From the NCBI GenBank assembly GCA_031180405.1, contig JAPSLU010000011.1, positions 1-50,790 of the forward strand: a DNA stretch of 50,790 nt, given 5' to 3'. Source of the stretch: Bacillus sp. (in: firmicutes) (GTDB lineage Bacteria; Bacillota; Bacilli; Bacillales; Bacillaceae). Below are positions 38,267 to 45,753 of the stretch, in pieces; position 1 is the first letter of the stretch, and each line of letters begins with the position of its first letter. A program made the translations under genes and the position numbers. The notes below the pieces were generated by a model that saw only the letters and a program-made list of their open reading frames with translations, was not told the DNA's origin and did not search any database.

Positions 38267-39157
38267 CTATTCTGCTCTATCTTTTTTATGTTTTCTAAAA
38301 ACAAGAATAGAAAATAAAACTCCTGATACGATCGTTGTCATTGTTGAGACCATTACATTTACATTTGTTGTAACAAACAAGGAAGGAATATCACCATATA
38401 CAGTGTCTTCCATCGTTAGAAATAAACAGAGAAACATGTTATTCGCAGCATGTGCACCAATTGAAAATTCAGAACTATTCGTTTTAATTGAAATATAAGT
38501 CCAAATAAACCCCATCGCTAAATAATCAAGCGCTACCCAGAAAGCCCCGTACTCCATCTCGGGATTAAAAAAATGTAGACTTCCAAAGATCCCTCCGATA
38601 ATAATCGCAAGAATTATTGGATTGTGAGTAAATTTCCCACCCCATTGTAGAAGAAAGCCCCTAAATAGTAATTCCTCTGAGGTTGTTTGAATTGGTACAA
38701 GCAAAATGGTTGCTGTAAATAACCAAATAAATCTGGTTATATCAACATTATTAAAGTGATAATCATGAGGGAAAACGGCAAAGTCAATTAAAGTAAAAAT
38801 AACTAAAATGACTAGGAAGACACCAAAACCATATCCTATCTTCCCCCAATTTATCTTATCGTTTGGAGTAATAATTGAGATAAATCTTCTTTTTAAGATA
38901 AACTTAACAGCAATAACCAATCCAACAACCAATAAAATGCTTTGAAGATGTAATAAATAAAGATCTACAAGTGGATCTGTCACCATACCTGTTTCAATAT
39001 CAACTAAACCTGGTTGAAGGATTTCACCAATCGATAGAGCTAATATGTATGCGATTGAACCTAAGATCAGCATAAAGGCTAAAATTACAAGAAGTGAGCT
39101 AAGATATCGCTTATGTGTATTTTTCCCTTCTACAATCCGAATAAAGTTTTGACCCAT
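38267..39157 (-). CDS. CPBP-family intramembrane metalloprotease
   Basis: 296 residues, about eight membrane helices. The CPBP (Abi/Rce1-like) motifs are present: EELLFRGF with E161, E162 and R166, then FGSLHFF with H195, and a final H-x-x-x-N in GAHAANN. Relatives process or protect peptides such as bacteriocins or act as prenyl-protein proteases; the substrate is not evident. AAAGGAG in front of the ATG. Transcribed away from the CstA gene. Confidence 0.9.
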   Translation of the reverse strand: MGQNFIRIVEGKNTHKRYLSSLLVILAFMLILGSIAYILALSIGEILQPGLVDIETGMVTDPLVDLYLLHLQSILLVVGLVIAVKFILKRRFISIITPNDKINWGKIGYGFGVFLVILVIFTLIDFAVFPHDYHFNNVDITRFIWLFTATILLVPIQTTSEELLFRGFLLQWGGKFTHNPIILAIIIGGIFGSLHFFNPEMEYGAFWVALDYLAMGFIWTYISIKTNSSEFSIGAHAANNMFLCLFLTMEDTVYGDIPSLFVTTNVNVMVSTMTTIVSGVLFSILVFRKHKKDRAE

Positions 39158-39419
39158 CTTAAAACTCCTTTAATCATTATTAGCATCCATTTCCGCTTCC
39201 TTCACCGTTTTATAAATAATAAAAATCCTCATAGGAACTTATCATTTTTTAACAGATATTAACATCATAAACGAATATGTTGTAAATGAAAATATAAAAC
39301 TCGCTATTTTATTAAAAGCAATTTTCGCATGTCAGAAGTGTTTTTTGACATCTTAATCAAAAAATACAACATCTTGCACTTAAATCGTGCTGATTTATGT
39401 AGATCTTTGTTAAGATTAA

Positions 39420-39433
39420 TGTAAGCGTATTCA
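39420..39433 (+). promoter_or_regulatory. cre box upstream of the CstA-family gene
   Basis: TGTAAGCGTATTCA, a good CcpA site, ending 23 bases before the start codon and just before the ribosome site. With a promoter near TTGCAC (39374-39379) and TATGTA (39396-39401), bound CcpA would act as a roadblock. Confidence 0.72.
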
Positions 39434-39456
39434 AACTTATTGAAGGGGGTTCCTTT

Positions 39457-40899
39457 ATGTACACATTTATAGGGGGTATTTTACTATTAATTTTAGGATA
39501 TTTTGTTTATGGACGTATTGTTGAAAAAATATTTGGTGTTAAGGAAGCTAGACAAACACCAGCCATTTCCAGAAGAGATAATGTTGATTATCTTCCAATG
39601 GGGAAAAAACGCAACTCACTTATTCAATTATTAAACATTGCTGGAGTAGGCCCTATATTTGGGCCAATTATGGGAGCTCTATATGGACCTGCTGCTTTCA
39701 TCTGGATTGTGATTGGCTGTATTTTCGCAGGAGCTGTACATGATTACTTAACGGGAATGATATCTATTCGTAATCGTGGTGCTCATTTGCCTGAACTTGC
39801 TGGAAAATTTCTAGGAAAAGCTATGAAACATGTAGTCAATGCATTTGCTATCCTATTATTACTTTTAGTTGGAACTGTTTTTGTGACTGCCCCAGCAGAT
39901 CTTTTAGCAGGGATTACACCTGATTGGATTTCATTTAGTGTCATTATCGGAGCAATCTTCATTTATTATATTTTGGCAACTTTGCTACCAATTGATAAAA
40001 TTATTGGTCGTTTATATCCTATATTTGGAGCTCTACTATTAATAAGTGCGATTGGAGTTGGGGTGTCACTAGTTATTACAGGAGCACCAATTCCAGAATT
40101 AACGTTTTCAAACATGCATCCTGATCATGCACCGATCTTTCCACTCTTATTTTTAACCATATCATGTGGGGCTTTGTCTGGATTCCATGCAACACAAACT
40201 CCTATCATTTCTCGTACAACACAAAATGAATCACAAGGACGCTTTATCTTCTACGGAATGATGATTGCTGAAGGAATTATCGCCATGATTTGGGCTGCTG
40301 CAGCAATGAGTTTATTTGATGGATATAATGGATTGGCCGATATTTTAGCGAATGGTGGTCCGGCAGCTGTTGTAAGTGAAGCATCTACTGCAATGTTAGG
40401 TGCAATTGGTGGAACTCTAGCAGTGCTTGGAGTTATTGTACTTCCAATCACATCTGGTGACACAGCATTCCGCAGTGCCAGGATGATTATTGCAGATTAC
40501 TTAAATATTTCTCAATCGAAACTAATGAGCCGTTTATGGATTGCCATTCCATTATTCGTGATCTCATTTGCTTTAACGAAAATTGATTTCACTCTATTAT
40601 GGCGTTACTTTTCATGGGCAAACCAATCAACAGCAGTTATTGCTTTATGGGTTGGAGCAATGTACTTGTTTATTGCCAAGAAAAATTATTGGATCGCTAT
40701 GATACCAGGAATCTTTATGACTATGGCAACAACAACTTATATTCTAAATGCGGCTATTGGCTTTGGCTTACCTTTAAATATTTCATATATCGGCGCTAGC
40801 ATAACTACTATAGCAATTGTAGTTATATTCTATAGAGGAGCCATTAAGTCGAGATCAAATAAATTGCAGCTAGATGATGATGTGAATACAGCAGCTTAA
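39457..40899 (+). CDS. CstA-family carbon starvation transporter
   Basis: 480 residues, about 13 membrane helices. Typical blocks are GPIFGPIMGALYGPAAFIWIVIGCIFAGAVHDY and GFHATQTPIISRT, then LPITSGDTAFRSARM. CstA-family proteins carry pyruvate (E. coli BtsT and CstA) and in some cases peptides. This is the short form without the extra C-terminal helices of E. coli CstA. Ribosome site GAAGGGGG. The cre box at 39420 points to repression by good carbon sources. The gene lies 5.4 kb after lytST. Confidence 0.92.
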   Translation: MYTFIGGILLLILGYFVYGRIVEKIFGVKEARQTPAISRRDNVDYLPMGKKRNSLIQLLNIAGVGPIFGPIMGALYGPAAFIWIVIGCIFAGAVHDYLTGMISIRNRGAHLPELAGKFLGKAMKHVVNAFAILLLLLVGTVFVTAPADLLAGITPDWISFSVIIGAIFIYYILATLLPIDKIIGRLYPIFGALLLISAIGVGVSLVITGAPIPELTFSNMHPDHAPIFPLLFLTISCGALSGFHATQTPIISRTTQNESQGRFIFYGMMIAEGIIAMIWAAAAMSLFDGYNGLADILANGGPAAVVSEASTAMLGAIGGTLAVLGVIVLPITSGDTAFRSARMIIADYLNISQSKLMSRLWIAIPLFVISFALTKIDFTLLWRYFSWANQSTAVIALWVGAMYLFIAKKNYWIAMIPGIFMTMATTTYILNAAIGFGLPLNISYIGASITTIAIVVIFYRGAIKSRSNKLQLDDDVNTAA

Positions 40900-40962
40900 T
40901 TAAGTAGAAAAGCATCAGCTATATCACAAAAACAAGGTTTCAAAATCTTATGCTTTCTGGTC

Positions 40963-41122
40963 TTTTAAAAAGGATCCTAAATGTTGCTATTATTAACTTT
41001 AAGGAAATAGCCTGTATCAAGTCAAGTCTAGTGGCATCTTTTCTTCCTTACTATAAAACACGGTTTTCTAATAGATAATTAGGTCAGTTAGCAACAATCT
41101 TTCAGAAAAGAGCCTTTAAAAA
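40963..41122 (-). mobile_element. MITE-like element, copy 2
   Basis: About 160 bases in the opposite orientation to copy 1. Its right end, read on the minus strand, is TTTTTAAAGGCTCTTTTCTG and continues through AAGATTGTTGCTAACTGACC and GAAAAGATGCCACTAGACTT, all shared with copy 1. The other end (CTTTTAAAAAGG) is damaged by a small deletion. It lies between cstA and the phosphotransferase gene. Confidence 0.75.
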
Positions 41123-41123
41123 T

Positions 41124-41165
41124 GAGCTATCCATTTAGTCTACTCTTAGACTTTTTGGATAGCTC
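41124..41165. terminator. Terminator between cstA and the APH-family gene
   Basis: GAGCTATCCA (41124-41133) and TGGATAGCTC (41156-41165) with a 22-base loop. It directly follows the MITE copy and may serve both convergent genes. Confidence 0.7.
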
Positions 41166-41169
41166 CTAT

Positions 41170-42081
41170 TTATATCTTTTCTTTTAAATGCTCAAATAGT
41201 TGAACCATTTTCCATGTATCGTCACTCGTTTCACCAAAATCCTCAAGATCCCAATACAAACTTAAGATCGAATGACAAAATCCCCATAGAATGATTCTTT
41301 GTCTGTTTAATTCCAAATGATCAACTAAAATATCAATACGCCTTCCAATAATCTCTGACATTTTAACGGTTGGAACTTTATTCAATAGGAATTGAATCAC
41401 ATCATATTCCCTTTCCCCGATAAAGCCTTTAGGATCGATTGCAACCCATTTATTTGGATTATTTGAATAGAGAACATTATGATGATGAAGATCACCATGA
41501 AGTAAATATAGCTTCTTAATTGAATTTGTTAGTTTTGAAAATATCTCTTCTGCTTCAACTAACATCTTCACTGTAATTGGACCGACTCCAGCCTTATGTT
41601 TTTGACGGATCCTTTTAAACGTTTCCTCTCTTTGAAAGATAGTTGAAATACGAGAGTTTTGAGGAGCCTCTATCCACAATTCCCTCATAATTTTAGCCAT
41701 AATAGCTGTAGCCTCTTCATCATTTGATAGAGTATAAAGTTTAACACCTGGTGAAATATGCTCCAGTATCATAATGCCTTTTTCTATTTCAACATCTATT
41801 AATTTAACTATTCCATTTCCTTGATAAAGTGTAAGAGCTTCAACTTCTTGTATGAATCCATCCCCATTTGGCACAACCAGCTTCACAACAACAAAGCTTC
41901 CATCATTTTTTATTGCTGGGGCAACAAAATTATATGACAACTCATATGGCTGCAGAATTTGAAGCCCCCATTTTTCTTCACAGTAACTCTTTAAGTCATT
42001 GAAATCTTCTAACCACTTTTCACCAATTTCTTTATGAATCGATTTAATTGTTTGAAAAAACCCGTTTGGTATATAATCCAT
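41170..42081 (-). CDS. APH-type small-molecule phosphotransferase
   Basis: 303 residues with the kinase fold of the aminoglycoside/hydroxyurea resistance kinase family (streptomycin 6-kinase type). Catalytic loop HGDLHHHN (195-202; D197 catalytic), metal-binding D216 in AIDPKG, ATP-binding lysine probably K67 in VVVKLV, and the hinge region MILEHISPG. Chromosomal relatives are often annotated as streptomycin or hydroxyurea kinases, but many act on unknown metabolites, so I do not claim resistance. Single gene with GGGGGAG upstream. Confidence 0.87.
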   Translation of the reverse strand: MDYIPNGFFQTIKSIHKEIGEKWLEDFNDLKSYCEEKWGLQILQPYELSYNFVAPAIKNDGSFVVVKLVVPNGDGFIQEVEALTLYQGNGIVKLIDVEIEKGIMILEHISPGVKLYTLSNDEEATAIMAKIMRELWIEAPQNSRISTIFQREETFKRIRQKHKAGVGPITVKMLVEAEEIFSKLTNSIKKLYLLHGDLHHHNVLYSNNPNKWVAIDPKGFIGEREYDVIQFLLNKVPTVKMSEIIGRRIDILVDHLELNRQRIILWGFCHSILSLYWDLEDFGETSDDTWKMVQLFEHLKEKI

Positions 42082-42249
42082 GTTTCTCCCCCACGTCTTG
42101 CGTTACGTCCATATTCATACCTATCTCTTATTATCCTTTAATACCACTATTATTGTAAAAAAAGTAGCTTCTTTTGTTGATATATCTAACTTATACTTAT
42201 AGATGATCTATGTTAAAATAGATTATCTTAATATACGAGGAGTATCAGC

Positions 42250-42510
42250 ATGAAATTACATACCTTAATTGAGTATTGTCTACTAATTTTGTTTTCAGGA
42301 ATTTACTTTGCTTTCCTTGGTTTTCATTCTAACGGGATTACGTTTATAATCGGCGTTATCTTTATTTACTTTATCATTACTTTATCATTAAAGAGGCTTC
42401 TTCCTAGGTATCAACTCGAAAATAAAAGATTACCTCTGCTACTAAGTGTAGTCCTTATCATTGGTGCAGTATTTGTCACCATGCTTTTTTTAACGATATT
42501 AGCAACTTAA
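42250..42510 (+). CDS. Small membrane protein, unknown
   Basis: 86 residues with three hydrophobic helices (about 7-23, 29-48, 62-84) and a basic loop (KRLLPRYQLENKR) between the second and third. Good ribosome site CGAGGAG seven bases before the ATG, and a promoter candidate TTATAC, 17 bases, TAAAAT with a TG in front, ending near 42222. No family recognised. Confidence 0.72.
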   Translation: MKLHTLIEYCLLILFSGIYFAFLGFHSNGITFIIGVIFIYFIITLSLKRLLPRYQLENKRLPLLLSVVLIIGAVFVTMLFLTILAT

Positions 42511-42512
42511 AC

Positions 42513-42545
42513 AAACCACTATTCCCCTAAAGTTGTAGGTGGTTT
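42513..42545. terminator. Hairpin between convergent genes
   Basis: AAACCAC (42513-42519) and GTGGTTT (42539-42545), followed by T on the plus strand. It overlaps the last codons of the DUF4349 gene. Confidence 0.5.
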
Positions 42546-43454
42546 TCCCTGTTGCTTTTTTCGTTTTCTTTTCACAATGAACCATAGAATGATTAGAAGA
42601 CCACCTATAACAAATAATATAGGTAAACTACCAATAAAAAACACAATAATTGAAGAGCTGGCTTGTAAAAGAAAATTAACGCTCTGCATAAATTGTTTTT
42701 TTGTTTCTTCCCAAGTATTTAACTCGGCATTTTCAAGTTCTGGTACGTTTACTTTCTTCTCTTTTATAAAAATTGTTACTGTTGCCAAACTCACCTGGTT
42801 ATCTAAGTAATTCATTCTTCCTTTAATTTGTTCAATCTCTTCTTGAACAGTTGCTAAGTCAGTTGATATCTTTAGTAAATCCTCTGTTTTTTCAGCCTTC
42901 TCCATAAATTCCAGTAACCGTTTTTCAACAACTTGCTTTGATTTTAAGCGTGATTCTAAATCAACAAATTCCTCTGTTACATCTTGACCAGTAATCGATT
43001 GATCTACCACCTTGGTACTTCCATCCTCAACAACCTTAAGAAATGTTTGAAATCTTTCCTGTGGAATTCTCACTGTGAGCGTTCCCTCCACCAGATCCTT
43101 TTCGGCTGAATATGAATTTGAATCTACAATATATCCATTGGACTTCTCCAGCTCTTGTTGAATAAATGCTAATGTATCATCATAGCTATTAACCTGAATG
43201 GAAAGATTTGCTGTATAAATAACCATCCGATCACTTACATTTCCTATTTGCTTTTCTTGTGGGTTATTTTCTTGTTCTGAAGCATCTGTCGAAATTTCCG
43301 CTTTATTCTTTAACTCACCTGCTGATTCTGTTGCTGCATAATCTTGTGAATTACTACTATCATCAGATTGACTCTCCTCACTTGAATTACTGCTACATCC
43401 AGCAATTAAAACAGCTAGAAAAATTGATAGTAAAATTACCATCCACTTTTTCAT
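42519..43454 (-). CDS. DUF4349 lipoprotein
   Basis: 311 residues. Signal peptide with lipobox LIAGC (lipidated Cys20), a Ser/Asn/Glu-rich linker (21-70), the DUF4349 domain (about 75-265) with a coiled-coil segment (DLESRLKSKQVVEKRLLEFME), and a C-terminal membrane helix (about 268-293) with a basic tail. Both ends are therefore at the membrane. The family is common in Firmicutes and its function is unknown. Confidence 0.9.
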   Translation of the reverse strand: MKKWMVILLSIFLAVLIAGCSSNSSEESQSDDSSNSQDYAATESAGELKNKAEISTDASEQENNPQEKQIGNVSDRMVIYTANLSIQVNSYDDTLAFIQQELEKSNGYIVDSNSYSAEKDLVEGTLTVRIPQERFQTFLKVVEDGSTKVVDQSITGQDVTEEFVDLESRLKSKQVVEKRLLEFMEKAEKTEDLLKISTDLATVQEEIEQIKGRMNYLDNQVSLATVTIFIKEKKVNVPELENAELNTWEETKKQFMQSVNFLLQASSSIIVFFIGSLPILFVIGGLLIILWFIVKRKRKKQQGKPPTTLGE

Positions 43455-43536
43455 CTCTCAACACATCCTTTATAAGGTCGTTATCTCTTATATCTAGACG
43501 TAAAGAAAAATAATATGTTACAAAATACCATGATAA

Positions 43537-43580
43537 GAACATAAGCGCAAGCGCATTAATCAGCTTCGGACAATAAGACC
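43537..43580 (+). repeat. Dispersed intergenic repeat, copy D
   Basis: AGCGCAAGCGCATTAATCAG followed by CTTCGGACAATAAG matches the core of copies A-C (ATCAGC..CGG.CA). The later half is not conserved. Confidence 0.5.
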
Positions 43581-43687
43581 CTAGAGGAGCTATACATCTT
43601 AATTATTTTTACAAAAGTAAGACTTCTTAAGCTGAATGGGCGCGCTTATCAATAGTCCAGGAATGTTATAATAAATTGTTAAGCAAT

Positions 43688-43712
43688 AAAAAAACGACGC
43701 TTTATGCGTCGA
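43688..43712 (-). terminator. Terminator of the signal peptidase gene
   Basis: CGACGC / GCGTCG stem with loop TTTAT, then seven U on the minus strand, 12 bases after the stop codon. Confidence 0.82.
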
Positions 43713-43723
43713 CTACTTATGTA

Positions 43724-44284
43724 TTATTCTGTTTTTTGAAAATGGTCAAACGGGAAAAAAATAAACTCTGATTTACCTAAAATACGGTCTGATTCAATTA
43801 ACCCTAACCCATTTCGACTGTCCATACTATTTAATCGATTGTCTCCCATAACAAAGTAACTACCTTCGGGCACGACAACCTCTTCAAAATCACCAGTTAA
43901 AACCATTCCAAGATTTTCAGCCTCTTTTTTATTTTCATCTAAATAAGGTTCCTCAAAAAGACGGTCATTAACATATACTTGTCCTTCTTCAGCACTGACC
44001 TTATCTCCAGGTAAACCAATAATCCGTTTAACATAACGGATGTCTTCTTCTTCACCATCAATAATGACGATATCACCTTTTTCAATATCACCAATAAACT
44101 TTAATGTTTTATTAACAAAAAGACGGTCACCATCATGTAAAGTTGGATCCATTGATGAGCCTTCTACAAGATATGGCTCAAATAAAAAGAAGCGAATAAT
44201 CATAGCCAAGCCTACCGCTAAAACAATTGCCTTTGTCCATTCCCATATCTTTGATTTTGTCGTTTCAGTTTCTGTTTGCGACAT
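43724..44284 (-). CDS. sipT: Signal peptidase I (SipS/SipT type)
   Basis: 186 residues. N-terminal membrane anchor (about 16-33), catalytic Ser44 in EGSSMDPTL and Lys86 in RYVKRIIGLPGDK, and box E GDNRLNSMDSR. It cleaves signal peptides of exported proteins on the outer membrane face; in this window the InhA-type protease is an obvious client. In B. subtilis sipT lies beside fruA and ykpA, the same neighbourhood as here, so I use that name. AGGAGG in front of the ATG. Confidence 0.94.
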   Translation of the reverse strand: MSQTETETTKSKIWEWTKAIVLAVGLAMIIRFFLFEPYLVEGSSMDPTLHDGDRLFVNKTLKFIGDIEKGDIVIIDGEEEDIRYVKRIIGLPGDKVSAEEGQVYVNDRLFEEPYLDENKKEAENLGMVLTGDFEEVVVPEGSYFVMGDNRLNSMDSRNGLGLIESDRILGKSEFIFFPFDHFQKTE

Positions 44285-44429
44285 GAAAAGACCTCCTAAT
44301 TCATTGCTCTATTACTATTATACCTCTTACCTATACTATTTGCTAAAAATAAAAAAAGCTTTATCTTAGTTGGATGATTCTAGTAAAATAGGAATGATTA
44401 GGAAAACTATTAATGGAGGATAAACAATC

Positions 44430-45131
44430 ATGGAGACCTTGTTTAATATATTACGTTTCCTGCATATCATCGGCGGTTTTGTAGCACTGTTTGTTTTTTG
44501 GATTCCTATTGTAACAAAAAAAGGTGGAAAGCTTCATCATTTCTTTGGCTGGGTGTATGTTTACGGTATGATTGTTGTTGCGGTTAGTGCTTTTTACATG
44601 GGATTTTATCGTATATTTATAGATTTAACTTCTTCTAAAGAACTTATTTCTTTTTCTTGGTTTCTTATTTTCATTAGTATTTTAAGTTCTGCTTCTGCCT
44701 ATTATGGGATTCGAGTTTTAAAATTTAAAAGACGCAAAAATCGACATACACATCCACTTGATGTTGGTTACCCATTGCTCCTTTTACTTTCAGGAATCGG
44801 AATATGCATATATGGTTTTATCAATTCTTCTTCATTATTAACATGGTTTCCAATCATAGGTGTTTCATTAGGAATCGTTCAACTATTATATTGGATTAAA
44901 AAACCAACTCGAAAGATGCATTGGTGGTTTGAGCATTTTTCAGGCATGTTAGCATGCTGCATTTCCACAATAACAGCATTCACTGTGTTTGGGGCTCCAA
45001 GACTTTTAAATATAGATTCAGTTAATATGATTTTGTGGTTTCTACCAACGATTATTATTACTCCGTTAATTGTAGGACTTGCCATCTACTACAGAAGAAA
45101 ATTTAATAAGTCCCAATATATACGTGTTTAA
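44430..45131 (+). CDS. DUF2306-like multipass membrane protein
   Basis: 233 residues, about seven membrane helices. Conserved-looking residues are LHIIGGFVALFVFWIPIVTKKGG, KLHHFFGWVYV and a later MHWWFEHFSGM. The paired histidines near helix ends recall haem-binding or oxidoreductase membrane proteins, but that is only a resemblance. It falls with predicted membrane proteins of the DUF2306 type. AATGGAGG precedes the ATG. Function unknown. Confidence 0.75.
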   Translation: METLFNILRFLHIIGGFVALFVFWIPIVTKKGGKLHHFFGWVYVYGMIVVAVSAFYMGFYRIFIDLTSSKELISFSWFLIFISILSSASAYYGIRVLKFKRRKNRHTHPLDVGYPLLLLLSGIGICIYGFINSSSLLTWFPIIGVSLGIVQLLYWIKKPTRKMHWWFEHFSGMLACCISTITAFTVFGAPRLLNIDSVNMILWFLPTIIITPLIVGLAIYYRRKFNKSQYIRV

Positions 45132-45149
45132 AACTAATTTCAGTAGCAT

Positions 45150-45185
45150 GTCCCCACTAAAGATAGTGTACGCTTTGGTGGGAAC
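45150..45185. terminator. Hairpin between convergent DUF2306-like and ohr genes
   Basis: GTCCCCACTAAAG and CTTTGGTGGGAAC pair with one mismatch around a 10-base loop. No T run follows, so termination strength is doubtful. Confidence 0.45.
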
Positions 45186-45209
45186 ATTATGAGAGCCGTT
45201 ATTCAATAC

Positions 45210-45632
45210 TTACAAAACCTCAATATTTATATCAATATTACCTCTCGTCGCTTTAGAATACGGACAAAATTCATGCGCTTTCTCGACCAGTTCCTCAAGT
45301 TTATCCTTTTCAATTCCTGATCCTTTAACCTGCAAAGTAACGCCAATCTTAAATCCATCATCTGACTCATCTTTTAGCAAACTGACATTTGCTGTAACCT
45401 CAGATTCGAACTCCACTTTTTCCTTTTTGGCCATGAATTGTAATGCCCCATCAAAACATGCAGAATAACCAGCTGCAAATAATTGTTCCGGGTTCGTTGC
45501 CTCAGGATGCTCCTTGGCCTGTGGTGAACCTGGCATGGCTAGCTTTAAATTAATTTTCCCATCAGAGGATTCCACTCTACCTTCTCTTCCTCCAACAGCT
45601 CTAACAGTTGATGTAAATAATGGTTTTGACAA
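45210..45632 (-). CDS. Organic hydroperoxide resistance protein (Ohr/OsmC)
   Basis: 140 residues. Thiol peroxidase that reduces organic hydroperoxides using two cysteines: C59 in GYSACF and C123 in HEFCPYSKAT. The Ohr-type segment NPEQLFAAGYSACFDGAL is intact. The frame extends to a GTG at 45644, but that GTG is part of the AAAGGTGG ribosome site; the TTG at 45632, eight bases later, gives the usual start MSKPLFTSTV. No ohrR repressor gene is next to it and I see no clear OhrR box. Confidence 0.92.
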   Translation of the reverse strand: MSKPLFTSTVRAVGGREGRVESSDGKINLKLAMPGSPQAKEHPEATNPEQLFAAGYSACFDGALQFMAKKEKVEFESEVTANVSLLKDESDDGFKIGVTLQVKGSGIEKDKLEELVEKAHEFCPYSKATRGNIDINIEVL

Positions 45633-45708
45633 GGGAAATTCCACCTTTCAAATTTCAATAATACTATCACTACTAGTATGTACCCTTCTATTAAGATTAC
45701 TAATCAAA

Positions 45709-45748
45709 AAAAGCTGATTGACTCGATGTTTCAAGTCAATCAGCTTTT
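45709..45748. terminator. Terminator of the fru operon
   Basis: AAAAGCTGATTGACT (45709-45723) and AGTCAATCAGCTTTT (45734-45748), perfect 15-bp stem, with an A run outside that becomes a U run for fruA. Confidence 0.9.
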
Positions 45749-45753
45749 CCATA

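Noticed and set aside
41170-42081. Antibiotic resistance gene
   Set aside because: The APH-type kinase fold is clear, but chromosomal members of this family often act on unknown metabolites; no mobile context beyond a nearby MITE.
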